Source: an uncultured beta proteobacterium (GTDB lineage Bacteria > Pseudomonadota > Gammaproteobacteria > Burkholderiales > Burkholderiaceae). Taken from it: a DNA stretch of 61,430 bases. This document shows positions 48,228 to 58,165 of the stretch, in pieces. The notes beneath the pieces were generated by a model. It had not been told where the DNA came from. It saw only the letters and a list, made by a program, of their open reading frames with translations, and did not search any database. The number at the start of each line of letters is the position of its first letter. The stretch's first letter is position 1. The position numbers and the translations under genes were made by a program. The DNA lies in the NCBI GenBank assembly GCA_903995005.1, contig CAJEZV010000003.1, positions 1 to 61,430 on the forward strand, read 5' to 3'.

Positions 48228-48823
48228 TTTTCTTTATCCGATTTGTTAGATGGTTTTGTTTGATCTTCATTGCCAGTATAAAAAGACTGAATGAGATCAA
48301 GCGGTGTGCCCCAAGCCAATTGTTGCATGCGCAATCCTCTGGAAAGGTAGCGAGCTAGTTCTGAAAGGGCTAGCTCGTATACCTCTCGCTTAAAATCGAT
48401 TACTGCATCCAATTGGATCCAGAAGGGGACCCAACGCCAGGCATCAAATTCGGGGTGGTCTGAGGCGCGTAATTGAATATCGCTATCAAGACCTATTAAA
48501 CGCAGAAGGAACCAAATCTGTTTTTGACCACGATAGGCGGTACGGTGGACGCGAGTGGCGTGTTGACGGCGTAGGTATTCCTCAGGGACGTCATAACGAA
48601 GCCAGCCCCTAGTCCGTCCAATAATTTGGACATGCTCCGGCAGCAAGCCAACTTCCTCGTGCAATTCGCGGTACATGGCCTGCTCAGGGCTTTCACCATG
48701 CTGAATCCCACCCTGTGGGAACTGCCACGAATGCTGCCCAACGCGTTTTCCCCAGAAAACCTCGTTACGGCTATTAAGGAGGACAATGCCGACATTGGGG
48801 CGATACCCTTCACGGTCAAGCAT
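48224..48823 (-). CDS. rppH: RNA pyrophosphohydrolase
   Basis: A 199-residue Nudix enzyme that converts 5'-triphosphate mRNA to monophosphate and so opens it to RNase E decay. The N-terminus [27 protein letters not shown] and [28 protein letters not shown], with a full Nudix box, are diagnostic of Rpp[11 protein letters not shown] is a further signature. The C-terminus is 20-40 residues longer than in E. coli and lysine-rich at the end. It is divergent from proS, 48 bp apart. Confidence 0.93.
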   Translation of the reverse strand: MLDREGYRPNVGIVLLNSRNEVFWGKRVGQHSWQFPQGGIQHGESPEQAMYRELHEEVGLLPEHVQIIGRTRGWLRYDVPEEYLRRQHATRVHRTAYRGQKQIWFLLRLIGLDSDIQLRASDHPEFDAWRWVPFWIQLDAVIDFKREVYELALSELARYLSRGLRMQQLAWGTPLDLIQSFYTGNEDQTKPSNKSDKEK

Positions 48824-48871
48824 GATCGTGCCTCAAATCCTTTAAAATCAATGATTTGATTATATCCATAC

Positions 48872-50614
48872 ATGAAAGCATCACAATCATTTCTCGCTAC
48901 GCTAAAAGAAGCGCCCTCTGACGCAGAGGTGGTTTCGCACAAACTGATGGTGCGGGCAGGTTTAATTCGCAAGCTTAGCGCTGGCATTTATAACTATTTA
49001 CCGCTCGGTTTGAAGGTGATTCGCAAGGTCGAAAATATTATTCGCGAAGAAATGAATCGTGCTGGTGCAATTGAATTGCTGATGCCAATGATCCAACCTG
49101 CTGAATTATGGCAAGAGACTGGCCGTTGGGAGAAGATGGGTCCTGAATTACTTCGCATTAAAGATCGTCACGACAGAGATTTTTTGATTCAGCCAACTTC
49201 TGAGGAAGTAATTACCGATTTGGCTCGTAATGAAATTAAGAGTTACAAGCAGCTGCCGGTGAATTTCTATCAGATTCAAACCAAATTTCGCGATGAGCGT
49301 CGCCCACGTTTCGGAATCATGCGTGGTCGTGAGTTCAGCATGAAGGATGCTTACTCATTTGATCGTGATACAGAGGGCTTAAAGAAGTCTTATCAAACGA
49401 TGTTTGATGCTTACACGCGTATCTTTAAGCGTATGGGTCTCAAGTTCCGCGCAGTTACTGCCGACAACGGCGCAATTGGCGGATCGGGTAGTCAAGAGTT
49501 CCATGTGATTGCGGATACTGGCGAAGACGCTATTGTGTATTGCCCAAATTCTGATTACGCAGCCAATCTAGAAGCAGCGCAATCTCTTGCATTGATAGCA
49601 GCAAGGGCTGTAGCAAGCGCCACAATGACTAAGGTTTCGACGCCTGATAAGAGTACCTGTGCTGATGTCGCCCAGTTTCTCAATCTCCCATTAGAAAAGA
49701 CAGTAAAGACTCTATTGTTTGCTGCTGACCAAGAAAAAGCGCCAGCTAAACTCTTTATGTTGCTAGTTCGGGGTGATCATGATTTGAATGAAGTGAAGGC
49801 CAGTAAGATTCCAGGTATGGCCGAGTCACGCTTTGCTACTGAGGCTGAGATTAAGCAAGCCTGTAATGCGCCTGCAGGCTATTTAGGCCCTGTCGGAGTA
49901 AGTGCTGATGTAACTGTGGTGGCAGATCGCACGGTTGCCAATATGTCTGATTTTGTATGTGGCGCTAATGATGCTGGCCACCACTTGACAGGCGTGAACT
50001 GGGGGCGTGATTTACCAGAGCCGCTCATTTTGGATATTCGTAATGCAGTGATTGGCGATCCTTCTCCGGATGGTAAAGGTGTTGTAGATATTTGCCGCGG
50101 TATTGAAGTGGGTCACGTCTTCCAATTAGGCACACGTTATTCAGAAGCAATGGGCTGCACCTACCTTGATCAACAAGGAAAAGCACAACCCATGGTGATG
50201 GGTTGCTACGGTATTGGTGTCACTCGTTTGTTGGGTGCCGCTATTGAACAAGGTCATGATGAGCGCGGCATTATTTGGCCCATCTTGATGGCGCCATTTG
50301 AAGTGGTCATTTGCCCAATGGGTTACGACAAATCTGAGGCGGTGAAGGCTGCCTGTGATCGATTGCATGATGACTTGCTGGCTGCTGGCATCGATGTGAT
50401 TTTGGATGATCGCAATGAGCGTCCAGGTGCCATGTTTGCTGACTGGGAGCTGATTGGTGCACCATTCCGCGTTGTGATTGGTGACCGCGGTTTAGCTAAT
50501 GCTGAAGTGGAATTTAAAGGGCGTACTGATGCTGAATCGCAAAACATTCCGCTAGCAGAGATCAAAGCAAAAGTGATTACTGCTGTGGAAGCAGCCAAGA
50601 ACTCAATTCAATAA
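48872..50614 (+). CDS. proS: Prolyl-tRNA synthetase
   Basis: A 580-residue class II synthetase of the bacterial type. Motif 1 region [20 protein letters not shown], motif 2 [26 protein letters not shown] and motif 3 [13 protein letters not shown] are present. Between them (about 230-380) lies the editing insertion domain that removes Ala-tRNA(Pro), and the C-terminal anticodon domain begins near 470. ATG 48872 is the only well-supported start. It ends 2 nt from the convergent ffh gene. Confidence 0.96.
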   Translation: MKASQSFLATLKEAPSDAEVVSHKLMVRAGLIRKLSAGIYNYLPLGLKVIRKVENIIREEMNRAGAIELLMPMIQPAELWQETGRWEKMGPELLRIKDRHDRDFLIQPTSEEVITDLARNEIKSYKQLPVNFYQIQTKFRDERRPRFGIMRGREFSMKDAYSFDRDTEGLKKSYQTMFDAYTRIFKRMGLKFRAVTADNGAIGGSGSQEFHVIADTGEDAIVYCPNSDYAANLEAAQSLALIAARAVASATMTKVSTPDKSTCADVAQFLNLPLEKTVKTLLFAADQEKAPAKLFMLLVRGDHDLNEVKASKIPGMAESRFATEAEIKQACNAPAGYLGPVGVSADVTVVADRTVANMSDFVCGANDAGHHLTGVNWGRDLPEPLILDIRNAVIGDPSPDGKGVVDICRGIEVGHVFQLGTRYSEAMGCTYLDQQGKAQPMVMGCYGIGVTRLLGAAIEQGHDERGIIWPILMAPFEVVICPMGYDKSEAVKAACDRLHDDLLAAGIDVILDDRNERPGAMFADWELIGAPFRVVIGDRGLANAEVEFKGRTDAESQNIPLAEIKAKVITAVEAAKNSIQ

Positions 50615-50616
50615 GT

Positions 50617-51999
50617 TTATTTTTTAAAGAGTCCGCCAATACCTTTGGCGGCTCCTTTGGCAGCCATGCTTGCCATGGTGCGTGCCATTTTCCCGCCCTT
50701 GAATTGCTTCATCATGGTTTGCATTTGCTCAAACTGAGCCAGTAGGCGATTGACTTCTTGCACTTCCACGCCAGCACCTGTGGCGATGCGCCGTTTGCGA
50801 CTAGCCTTGAGTAGCTCAGGCTTGCTACGTTCACGCGGGGTCATGCTATCGATAATTCCGCGCATACGCGTAGTTTGTTTATCTGCATTACTCAAATTTG
50901 TTTTAGAGGCTGCTTGAGCAACTTGGCTTGGCAATTTGTCCATCAAGCTCGCCATGCCGCCCATCTTTTGCATTTGGATGAGTTGATCGCGGAAGTCTTC
51001 CAGATCAAATCCACCTTTAGAAATCTTTGTGGCGAGCTTTTCAGCTTTAGCAACATCAACGTGTTGCTGGGCTTGTTCCACAAGCGCCAAAATATCGCCC
51101 ATGCCCAAAATCCGATTCGCCATCCGCTGCGCATCAAATGCTTCAAGGCCATCCATCTTTTCCGCGACACCAATAAATTTGAGAGGTACACCAGTGACTT
51201 GACGCACGGAAAGGGCAGCCCCACCACGGGAATCGCCATCTAATTTGGTGAGAATGACGCCGGTTAGTGGCAGTGCCTCATGGAAGGCTTTTGCAGTATT
51301 GACAGCATCTTGACCGAGCATGGCATCAACTACAAATAAGGTTTCGATTGGATTTAAGCCTGCATGTAAAGTTTTAATTTCTTGCATGAGCGCTTCATCA
51401 ATACCTAAGCGACCTGCGGTATCGACTAACACCACATCAAAATAATGACGGCGCGCCCAATCTAAAGCTGCAAGAGCAATATCATTTGGTTTTTGATTAG
51501 CGTTGCTTGGGAAAAATTCTGCGCCGACTTGTTTGGTAACTGTTTCCAGCTGTTCTATAGCAGCAGGGCGATAAACGTCACAAGAAACAGTCAGAACCTT
51601 TTTCTTTTTCTTTTCTTGGAGCCATTTAGCTAGCTTGCCAACAGAAGTGGTTTTACCAGCACCCTGTAGGCCCGCCATCAAAATAACTGCTGGGGGTTGA
51701 GTGGCTAAATTGAGCTCACCACTTTGATTAGCGTCCCCCATCATGACTTGGGCAAGTTCGCGCTGTACTACGCCAACTAGGGCTTGACCTGGGCTCAGGC
51801 TTCCAACCACTTCCTCACCAAGGGCTTTAAATTTAATCTGCTCTAGCAAGGATTTGACAACCGGCAAGGCTACGTCGGCCTCCAGTAAGGCCAGGCGGAT
51901 TTCCCGTAGCATTTCTGCGGTATTGGCTTCGGTTAGGCGGGCTTGTCCCCGCATTGTTTTAACAACGCGTGAAAGACGGTCGGTGAGGTTTTCTAGCAT
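50617..51999 (-). CDS. ffh: Signal recognition particle protein Ffh
   Basis: A 460-residue SRP GTPase that targets nascent membrane proteins to FtsY. The N domain is helical (1-85). The G domain has G1 GLQGAGKTTSVGKLAKWL near 110, DTAGRLGIDEALM and TKLDGDSRGGAAL. The methionine-rich M domain (about 325-435) binds 4.5S RNA and signal peptides, with the motif MRGIIDSMTPRER. It is divergent from the CcsA-like gene by 20 bp. Confidence 0.96.
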   Translation of the reverse strand: MLENLTDRLSRVVKTMRGQARLTEANTAEMLREIRLALLEADVALPVVKSLLEQIKFKALGEEVVGSLSPGQALVGVVQRELAQVMMGDANQSGELNLATQPPAVILMAGLQGAGKTTSVGKLAKWLQEKKKKKVLTVSCDVYRPAAIEQLETVTKQVGAEFFPSNANQKPNDIALAALDWARRHYFDVVLVDTAGRLGIDEALMQEIKTLHAGLNPIETLFVVDAMLGQDAVNTAKAFHEALPLTGVILTKLDGDSRGGAALSVRQVTGVPLKFIGVAEKMDGLEAFDAQRMANRILGMGDILALVEQAQQHVDVAKAEKLATKISKGGFDLEDFRDQLIQMQKMGGMASLMDKLPSQVAQAASKTNLSNADKQTTRMRGIIDSMTPRERSKPELLKASRKRRIATGAGVEVQEVNRLLAQFEQMQTMMKQFKGGKMARTMASMAAKGAAKGIGGLFKK

Positions 52000-52019
52000 T
52001 TATCGATTAGACTTTCCAG

Positions 52020-52868
52020 ATGGATATTTTAGGTTACTCAAGTTCGGGATGGCTCCCATCTACGCTTTACTTGTTTCTTTTGCTCATTTTGGGCTTGAGA
52101 GCCAAGGGCAGTGTGGATTCACCCTTATTTGCTGGGCTTGTACAGGCAGCAATTTTCCTGGCTTTACTGGTTCATGGCATTGAACTTCATGACTCAGTCT
52201 TCACAGATCAGGGGTTTGTCTTTGGCTTTGCCCAGGATTTATCCCTAATTGCCTGGGTTGGACTGGCTTTTTACTGGTTTCAATCCTGGTTTTTGCCGAT
52301 CTCTAGTTTGCGTTGGATGGCTTTGCTGTTTGCCTGCGCATGCACTTTGTTGCCTAATCTATTCCCGGGAACTTTGATTTCGCCTAAAGCAGTGTCGGAT
52401 CCTTGGTTTAAAGGGCACTTCATCGTAGCAACAATTGCTGTTGGCTTACTTAGTTTGGCTGCTATGCATGCCTTGTTGATGAGTGTTCAGGATCGCGCCT
52501 TACATCGCCAGTTCGCTTTTGTACCAAACAGTCGTGCTGCTCATTGGTTAGAGGAGCTTCCTCCACTTATGACAATGGAGAGTCTTTTATTCAACTTACT
52601 CTATGTTGGCTTTGCTCTTTTAACTCTGACAGTATTTTCTGGCTTGTTATTTTCTCAAGCGCTATTTGGTAAACCTTTTATCTTTGATCACAAAACAATT
52701 TTTGCGTTGATATCTTGGTTCTTGTTTGTCAGCTTGTTGATTGCTCGTTGGAGAGTTGGCTTACGAGGTAGAGCCGCGATTCGTTGGGTATTGAGTGCTT
52801 ACACTGCTTTACTGCTCGCATATGTTGGCAGCCGTTTTGTGTTGGAAGTAATTCTTCAGAGACCATGA
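52020..52868 (+). CDS. CcsA/YpjD-like cytochrome c assembly family membrane protein
   Basis: A 282-residue protein with about eight membrane helices. The family features are the early GLVQAAIFLALLVHGIELHDSV, FGFAQDLSLIAWVGLAFYWFQSW, FKGHFIVATIAVGLLSLAAMHALLM and the late FDHKTIFALISWFLF with a conserved histidine. Relatives handle heme in cytochrome c maturation, but this lone gene next to ffh is the poorly studied YpjD/HemX-like branch. The amidase gene begins 3 nt after its stop. Confidence 0.83.
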   Translation: MDILGYSSSGWLPSTLYLFLLLILGLRAKGSVDSPLFAGLVQAAIFLALLVHGIELHDSVFTDQGFVFGFAQDLSLIAWVGLAFYWFQSWFLPISSLRWMALLFACACTLLPNLFPGTLISPKAVSDPWFKGHFIVATIAVGLLSLAAMHALLMSVQDRALHRQFAFVPNSRAAHWLEELPPLMTMESLLFNLLYVGFALLTLTVFSGLLFSQALFGKPFIFDHKTIFALISWFLFVSLLIARWRVGLRGRAAIRWVLSAYTALLLAYVGSRFVLEVILQRP

Positions 52869-52871
52869 CCT

Positions 52872-53690
52872 TTGCTTAAGTGGCTTTTACTATTTGCTGG
52901 AGCGGGTCTTTTGTATTTTTGGCTGAAGGGAAAAAAGCAAGCCAAATTTAATCAGAAGCAATCGCCCAGCTCCAATGACAATAAGACAAACACCCTGACA
53001 GAGCCTGAAGTAATGGTGCAATGTCAGTGTTGCAAGGTGCACCTACCAAAACCAGATGCGATCGTTTATGACGATCGGTTCTATTGCTCAAAAGAGCATC
53101 TCAATACATTAGATCAGCAGGGTTGGATTGGCGCTGCAGACTGGCGCGCATCACCTAATAAAGATGCGCGACCAGAAAATATCAATCCTGATTTATTGGT
53201 CATTCATCACATTAGTTTGCCACCGGGTGAATTTAGAAATCGTGCATCTAGTCAACATATCATTGATTTTTTTCAAAACAGATTGGATGTAACTGCGCAT
53301 CCTTATTTTGCAGAGATTGCAGATCAAAAAGTTTCAAGTCATTTTTTGATTGCCCGTACAGGAGAACTAATTCAGCTTGTTTCCACTCGCGACAGAGCAT
53401 GGCATGCTGGCGTATCCTCCTTTATGGGCAGAGAGAGATGCAATGATTTTTCTATTGGCGTTGAGTTGGAGGGCGACGGCGACACCCCATTTGAGGATAT
53501 TCAATACAAATCATTAGCAAGGCTTATTCAGAAATTGCAACAGAGTTACCCCAATTTGCAATTTGCAGGACATAGCGATATCGCTCCACAGCGAAAAATG
53601 GATCCCGGAAAATATTTTGATTGGGAAAAGTTCCAAAAAGAGACAGGTATTTCGCCAGAAAAAATACCTTACGGATTGATTTCTCGTTAG
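52872..53690 (+). CDS. AmpD-type N-acetylmuramoyl-L-alanine amidase with N-terminal membrane/PP0621-like module
   Basis: A 272-residue protein starting with TTG. An N-terminal helix (3-18) leads to a linker and a cysteine/histidine module, VQCQCCKVHLPKPDAIVYDDRFYCSKEHL (50-77), of the PP0621-like type often encoded just before ampD. From about 105 an amidase_2 domain follows: VIHHISLPPGEF, SSHFLIARTGELIQLV, RAWHAGVSSF, and GHSDIAPQRKMDPGKYFDW with the zinc ligands. AmpD cleaves anhydro-muropeptides during wall recycling. One continuous frame joins the two parts; no internal stop is seen. Confidence 0.87.
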   Translation: MLKWLLLFAGAGLLYFWLKGKKQAKFNQKQSPSSNDNKTNTLTEPEVMVQCQCCKVHLPKPDAIVYDDRFYCSKEHLNTLDQQGWIGAADWRASPNKDARPENINPDLLVIHHISLPPGEFRNRASSQHIIDFFQNRLDVTAHPYFAEIADQKVSSHFLIARTGELIQLVSTRDRAWHAGVSSFMGRERCNDFSIGVELEGDGDTPFEDIQYKSLARLIQKLQQSYPNLQFAGHSDIAPQRKMDPGKYFDWEKFQKETGISPEKIPYGLISR

Positions 53691-53704
53691 CTCAAACTTT
53701 GTAT

Positions 53705-53742
53705 GTGAGCATACGCTCACTTTTTTAGCCTTTAGCTAAAAA
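53705..53742 (+). terminator. Intrinsic terminator after the amidase gene, with overlapping alternative hairpin
   Basis: GTGAGC (53705-53710), loop ATAC, GCTCAC (53715-53720) and six Ts form a standard terminator 14 nt after the stop. The T-run also belongs to a second stem, TTTTTAGC (53722-53729) with GCTAAAAA (53735-53742). The two hairpins share bases only at the T-run edge. Confidence 0.8.
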
Positions 53743-53844
53743 GGGCAAAAAAATCCGCACCAAAATCACCCTTAAATTACTAGAAAGCTTAGTAAAAATA
53801 CTAATAAGTAATTGCCAGAAAAAGCTTACCAAACACTAAATATT

Positions 53845-53891
53845 TCCCTATACTTAGTGCCTAATGCGCTTCGAGACACTAGATGTAGTGT
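53845..53891. promoter_or_regulatory. Pair of NrdR boxes before nrdA
   Basis: ACACTAGATGTAGTGT at 53876-53891 is a near-perfect NrdR box, and TCCCTATACTTAGTGC at 53845-53860 matches its right half well. Their starts are 31 bp apart, three helical turns, the usual NrdR spacing. NrdR represses ribonucleotide reductase genes according to ATP/dATP. An additional ACACTAAATA half-site is at 53834-53843. I cannot fix the promoter hexamers. Confidence 0.82.
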
Positions 53892-53962
53892 TTGAATACA
53901 GCAATACCCCATTGTTTTTTAACGATATTTTGTCCAAATAACTATATATATGCAGGAGCAAC

Positions 53963-56947
53963 ATGACATACGCTAATCCTCAGACAGCAGGCCAGCCAAG
54001 TGGTGCCAATAACCCAGGAATGAGTCCTGTTGGAGGAATTAATCAAGCTCCTTCTGCCGGTTTTGTGGCCGGTGGCGTTGGTGGTGGCCAAGCAACCCAG
54101 CTGTCTGATTACAAAATTATTCGCCGCAATGGCTCTGTAGTTGCATTTGAGCCATCCAAGATTGCAATTGCAGTAACCAAAGCATTTTTGGCCGTCAATG
54201 GTGGCCAAGGTGCAGCATCTGCACGCGTGCGTGAACAAGTTGAGCAGCTAACTCATTCTGTAGTGCGAGCTTTATTGCGTAGCCGTCCAAATGGCGGTAC
54301 TTTCCACATTGAAGATATTCAAGATCAAGTTGAATTGGCTTTGATGCGCAGCGGAGAGCACAACGTTGCTCGTGCTTATGTTCTCTATCGTGAAAAGCGC
54401 AATCAAGAACGCGCAGCTCAGCAAGAGGCTTCTCAAGATACACAAGTAGCAAATCAGACTAGCGAGACTGGTATCAAGGTAACCGACGATGGTGTTGAGA
54501 AGTGGCTCGATATGGCTGCTTTGCGCACTGTGATTGAGGCAGCCTGCGAAGGTTTAGGAAATCATATTGATGCCACACCAATCATCACTGAAACTATTAA
54601 GAATTTGTACGATGGTGTACCAATGGCGCAAGTCTATGACTCCGCGATCTTGGCTTCCCGTACTTTGATTGAAAAAGATCCAGCGTACAGTCAAGTAACA
54701 GCTCGTATCTTGATGCACACGATTCGTAAAGAGATCTTTGGTAAAGAAGTGTTGCAAGGTGATACACAAGCCGAATACAGCACTTACTTTACTAAGTACA
54801 TCAACGAAGGCATCTCTGCAGAATTGTTAGACCCACGTATGCGTGAGTTTGACTTACCACGCTTGGCCGCAGCCTTGAATGCAAGCCGTGACTTGCAGTT
54901 CAACTACCTTGGCTTACAAACTTTGTATGACCGTTATTTCTTGCATATTGAAGAGCGTCGTATTGAAATGCCACAAGCATTCTTTATGCGCGTAGCAATG
55001 GGCTTAGCCTTGAATGAAATGGATCGGGAGCGTCGTGCGATTGAGTTCTATGAAATCCTCTCCACATTTGATTTTATGTCCAGCACACCAACCCTCTTTA
55101 ACTCAGCAACAACCCGTCCGCAGCTCTCCAGTTGCTACTTGACTACAGTTGATGATGACCTTGATGGCATCTACGAAGCTTTGAAAGAAAACGCATTACT
55201 GTCTAAGTTTGCAGGTGGCTTGGGTAATGACTGGACGAACGTCCGTGCTTTGGGTAGTCATATCAAAGGCACTAACGGTAAATCACAAGGTGTTGTGCCA
55301 TTCTTAAAAGTGGTTAATGACACTGCGGTTGCTGTGAACCAAGGTGGTAAGCGTAAAGGTGCAGTTTGCGCCTACTTGGAAACTTGGCACCTAGATATCG
55401 AAGAGTTTTTGGAGTTGCGTAAGAACACTGGTGACGACCGTCGTCGTACCCACGATATGAACACTTCTAACTGGATTCCTGACTTGTTTATGAAGCGCGT
55501 CATGGAAAACGGCGATTGGACCTTATTCTCCCCATCCAATACCCCTGACTTGCATGACAAGTTTGGTAAAGCGTTTGAAGAGGCTTATGTTGCTTACGAG
55601 CAAAAAGCGGATCGTGGCGAATTGAAGCCATTCCGTAGAATCCCTGCCCAACAGTTATGGCGTAAGATGCTTGGCATGCTGTTTGAAACCGGTCATCCAT
55701 GGATTACTTTCAAAGATCCATGCAATATCCGTAGCCCACAACAGCACGTTGGTGTGGTCCACTCCTCTAATTTGTGCACAGAGATCACTCTGAACACAAA
55801 CGAGACCGAGATTGCTGTTTGTAACTTGGGTTCTGTGAACTTAACTGCTCACATGACTACCGATGCCAATGGCAAGATGATTTTGGATCACGAGAAGCTC
55901 CAAAAGACTGTCCGTACTGCTATGCGTATGCTTGATAACGTGATCGATATCAACTACTACGCTGTTGCTAAAGCTCGTAATTCCAATTTGAAGCATCGTC
56001 CAGTCGGTATGGGCATCATGGGCTTCCAGGATTGCTTGCATATGCAGCGCATTCCTTACGCTAGTGATGAAGCTGTGAAGTTTGCCGACTCTTCGATGGA
56101 AGCAGTTTGCTATTACGCTTACCAAGCTTCATGCGAATTGGCTGAAGAGCGTGGCGTGTATAGTACTTACAAGGGTTCTTTGTGGGATCGCGGCATCCTC
56201 CCACAAGACTCGGTGGCACTTTTAGCCCAGGAACGTGGCGGTTATGTAGAGGTAGATAATTCTTCTACTATGGATTGGAGTGGTTTGCGTGCTCGTATTA
56301 AGCAGCACGGCATGCGCAACTCTAATTGTGTCGCTATTGCGCCAACAGCAACGATTTCAAACATCATCGGTGTTTCAGCCTGTATCGAGCCGACATTCCA
56401 GAATTTATTCGTGAAATCCAACCTTTCAGGTGAATTCACAGTGGTTAATGAGTACTTGGTGCGTGATTTGAAGGATCGCGGCCTCTGGGATGAAGTCATG
56501 ATTGCGGATTTGAAGTACTTTGACGGTACTTTGTCTAAGATCGATCGTATCCCACAAGACTTGCGCGATTTATACGCAACTGCCTTTGAAGTTGAGCCAA
56601 CCTGGTTAGTGGAAGCAGCTTCTCGTCGTCAGAAGTGGATTGATCAAGCTCAGTCATTGAACATTTACATGGGCGGGGCATCTGGTAAGAAATTGGATGA
56701 CACCTATAAGTTGGCATGGTTACGTGGCTTGAAGACCACTTACTACCTCCGCACTATGGCTGCAACGCACGTTGAGAAATCAACGGTTGCTAGTGGCCAA
56801 TTGAACTCAGTTTCTAGTGGCGGTGGCGTAAACGGTACAGATGCAGCTGCTGCTGCGGGTGCTGGTGGTGCAGTTGAAGCTGACGGCCCAGTTTGCACAA
56901 TGCGCCCAGGCGATGCTGGCTTTGAGGAATGTGAAGCATGCCAATAA
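53963..56947 (+). CDS. nrdA: Ribonucleoside-diphosphate reductase alpha subunit (class Ia)
   Basis: A 994-residue catalytic subunit that makes dNDPs. A Gly/Ala/Pro-rich N-terminus (1-45) leads to an ATP-cone (about 50-145, YKIIRRNGSVVAFEPSKIAIAVTKAF); a second, more divergent cone-like region follows to about 260. Active-site cysteine segments are LSSCYLTT and NLCTEITLNTNETEIAVCNLGSVN, the radical-pathway tyrosines are near the end (TTYYLRT), and the tail has the redox pair ECEACQ. It resembles the long two-cone NrdA of Pseudomonas. AGGAG precedes the ATG. Confidence 0.95.
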   Translation: MTYANPQTAGQPSGANNPGMSPVGGINQAPSAGFVAGGVGGGQATQLSDYKIIRRNGSVVAFEPSKIAIAVTKAFLAVNGGQGAASARVREQVEQLTHSVVRALLRSRPNGGTFHIEDIQDQVELALMRSGEHNVARAYVLYREKRNQERAAQQEASQDTQVANQTSETGIKVTDDGVEKWLDMAALRTVIEAACEGLGNHIDATPIITETIKNLYDGVPMAQVYDSAILASRTLIEKDPAYSQVTARILMHTIRKEIFGKEVLQGDTQAEYSTYFTKYINEGISAELLDPRMREFDLPRLAAALNASRDLQFNYLGLQTLYDRYFLHIEERRIEMPQAFFMRVAMGLALNEMDRERRAIEFYEILSTFDFMSSTPTLFNSATTRPQLSSCYLTTVDDDLDGIYEALKENALLSKFAGGLGNDWTNVRALGSHIKGTNGKSQGVVPFLKVVNDTAVAVNQGGKRKGAVCAYLETWHLDIEEFLELRKNTGDDRRRTHDMNTSNWIPDLFMKRVMENGDWTLFSPSNTPDLHDKFGKAFEEAYVAYEQKADRGELKPFRRIPAQQLWRKMLGMLFETGHPWITFKDPCNIRSPQQHVGVVHSSNLCTEITLNTNETEIAVCNLGSVNLTAHMTTDANGKMILDHEKLQKTVRTAMRMLDNVIDINYYAVAKARNSNLKHRPVGMGIMGFQDCLHMQRIPYASDEAVKFADSSMEAVCYYAYQASCELAEERGVYSTYKGSLWDRGILPQDSVALLAQERGGYVEVDNSSTMDWSGLRARIKQHGMRNSNCVAIAPTATISNIIGVSACIEPTFQNLFVKSNLSGEFTVVNEYLVRDLKDRGLWDEVMIADLKYFDGTLSKIDRIPQDLRDLYATAFEVEPTWLVEAASRRQKWIDQAQSLNIYMGGASGKKLDDTYKLAWLRGLKTTYYLRTMAATHVEKSTVASGQLNSVSSGGGVNGTDAAAAAGAGGAVEADGPVCTMRPGDAGFEECEACQ

Positions 56948-56963
56948 GCGATTCGCTTATTGG
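56941..56963 (+). other. Perfect hairpin over the nrdA stop codon
   Basis: CCAATAAGCG (56941-56950) and CGCTTATTGG (56954-56963) form a perfect 10-bp stem with a 3-nt loop. The nrdA TAA (56945-56947) lies inside the 5' arm. Only a weak TTATTAAT follows, so full termination is unlikely. It may partly attenuate or stabilise the mRNA between nrdA and nrdB. Confidence 0.65.
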
Positions 56964-56992
56964 TTATTAATAGAAGAATTTAGGAGAAAGTT

Positions 56993-58165
56993 ATGTTGAA
57001 TTGGGAAGAGGAAGTTGCTCCAGCACTAGCGAAAGCTGGTCTTGCACCGCAGCCGGTAGCAGTGGAGCCACAACGTCCGCAGCCAGATCAAGTCGCAATG
57101 GCGCCACAAGCTGCCGCACCTGCTACAAATTTGTCTGGCGGCGCAGCTTTGCGTGTAAATGCTGCTGATAAGCGTGTAATTAATGCCAAGACTGACGTAA
57201 ATCAGCTAGTACCTTTCAAGTACAAATGGGCTTGGGAGAAGTATTTGGCTGGTTGCGCAAACCATTGGATGCCACAAGAGATCAATATGAACCGCGATAT
57301 CGCGCTTTGGAAAGATCCAAATGGCCTGACAGAAGACGAGCGTCGCATTATTAAGCGCAATCTTGGTTTCTTTACGACTGCGGATTCTTTAGCTGCTAAC
57401 AATATTGTTTTGGGTACGTATCGCCACATTACCGCTCCAGAATGCCGCCAATACCTATTGCGCCAGGCTTTTGAAGAGGCAATTCATACCCACGCTTACC
57501 AATATATTGTGGAATCTTTGGGTCTAGACCAGTCCGAAATCTTCAATGCCTATAACGAAATTGAATCTATCCGCGCTAAGGATCAATTCTTAATTCCGTT
57601 TATTGATGTCTTAACTGATCCGAATTTTAAGACTGGTACATTAGAAAACGATCAAAAATTACTTCGTTCACTGATTGTTTTTGCCTGCGTAATGGAAGGT
57701 TTATTCTTTTATGTTGGTTTTACGCAAATACTTGCAATGGGTCGTCAAAACAAAATGACTGGTGCCGCAGAGCAGTATCAATACATCCTTCGCGACGAGT
57801 CAATGCATTGCAATTTTGGTATCGATTTGATTAACCAAATCAAGCTGGAGAACCCGCAGTTATGGACTTCTGCGTTCAAAGACGAGATCAAATCCATCTT
57901 CGAAAAAGCAGTCGAATTAGAGTACCGTTATGCCGAAGATACGATGCCTCGAGGAGTGCTCGGATTGAACGCTCCGATGTTCAAAGGCTACCTAAGATAC
58001 ATTTGTAATCGCAGATGTTTGCAAATAGGACTTGACGCGATGTTCCCAAATGAAGAGAATCCATTCCCATGGATGTCAGAAATGATTGATCTTAAGAAAG
58101 AACGAAACTTTTTTGAGACACGCGTTATTGAGTATCAAACTGGTGGTGCGCTAAGTTGGGAGTAG
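56993..58165 (+). CDS. nrdB: Ribonucleoside-diphosphate reductase beta subunit (class Ia)
   Basis: A 390-residue di-iron/tyrosyl-radical subunit. Residues 1-50 are a Pro/Gln/Ala-rich extension ([19 protein letters not shown]). The ferritin-like core starts near 60; iron-ligand segments are [42 protein letters not shown] and [20 protein letters not shown] lies 8 nt before the ATG. It forms an operon with nrdA (45-nt gap, with a perfect hairpin) and ends before the terminator at 58311. Confidence 0.95.
   Translation: MLNWEEEVAPALAKAGLAPQPVAVEPQRPQPDQVAMAPQAAAPATNLSGGAALRVNAADKRVINAKTDVNQLVPFKYKWAWEKYLAGCANHWMPQEINMNRDIALWKDPNGLTEDERRIIKRNLGFFTTADSLAANNIVLGTYRHITAPECRQYLLRQAFEEAIHTHAYQYIVESLGLDQSEIFNAYNEIESIRAKDQFLIPFIDVLTDPNFKTGTLENDQKLLRSLIVFACVMEGLFFYVGFTQILAMGRQNKMTGAAEQYQYILRDESMHCNFGIDLINQIKLENPQLWTSAFKDEIKSIFEKAVELEYRYAEDTMPRGVLGLNAPMFKGYLRYICNRRCLQIGLDAMFPNEENPFPWMSEMIDLKKERNFFETRVIEYQTGGALSWE

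Noticed and set aside
48824-48871. AAATCA/TGATTT symmetry between rppH and proS as an operator
   Set aside because: Short, AT-only and in a promoter region where such symmetry is common; not reported as a site.
53691-53962. Searched for a small gene or tRNA in the 272-bp gap before nrdA
   Set aside because: Only terminator hairpins and NrdR boxes are visible; no cloverleaf or start with ribosome binding site was found.
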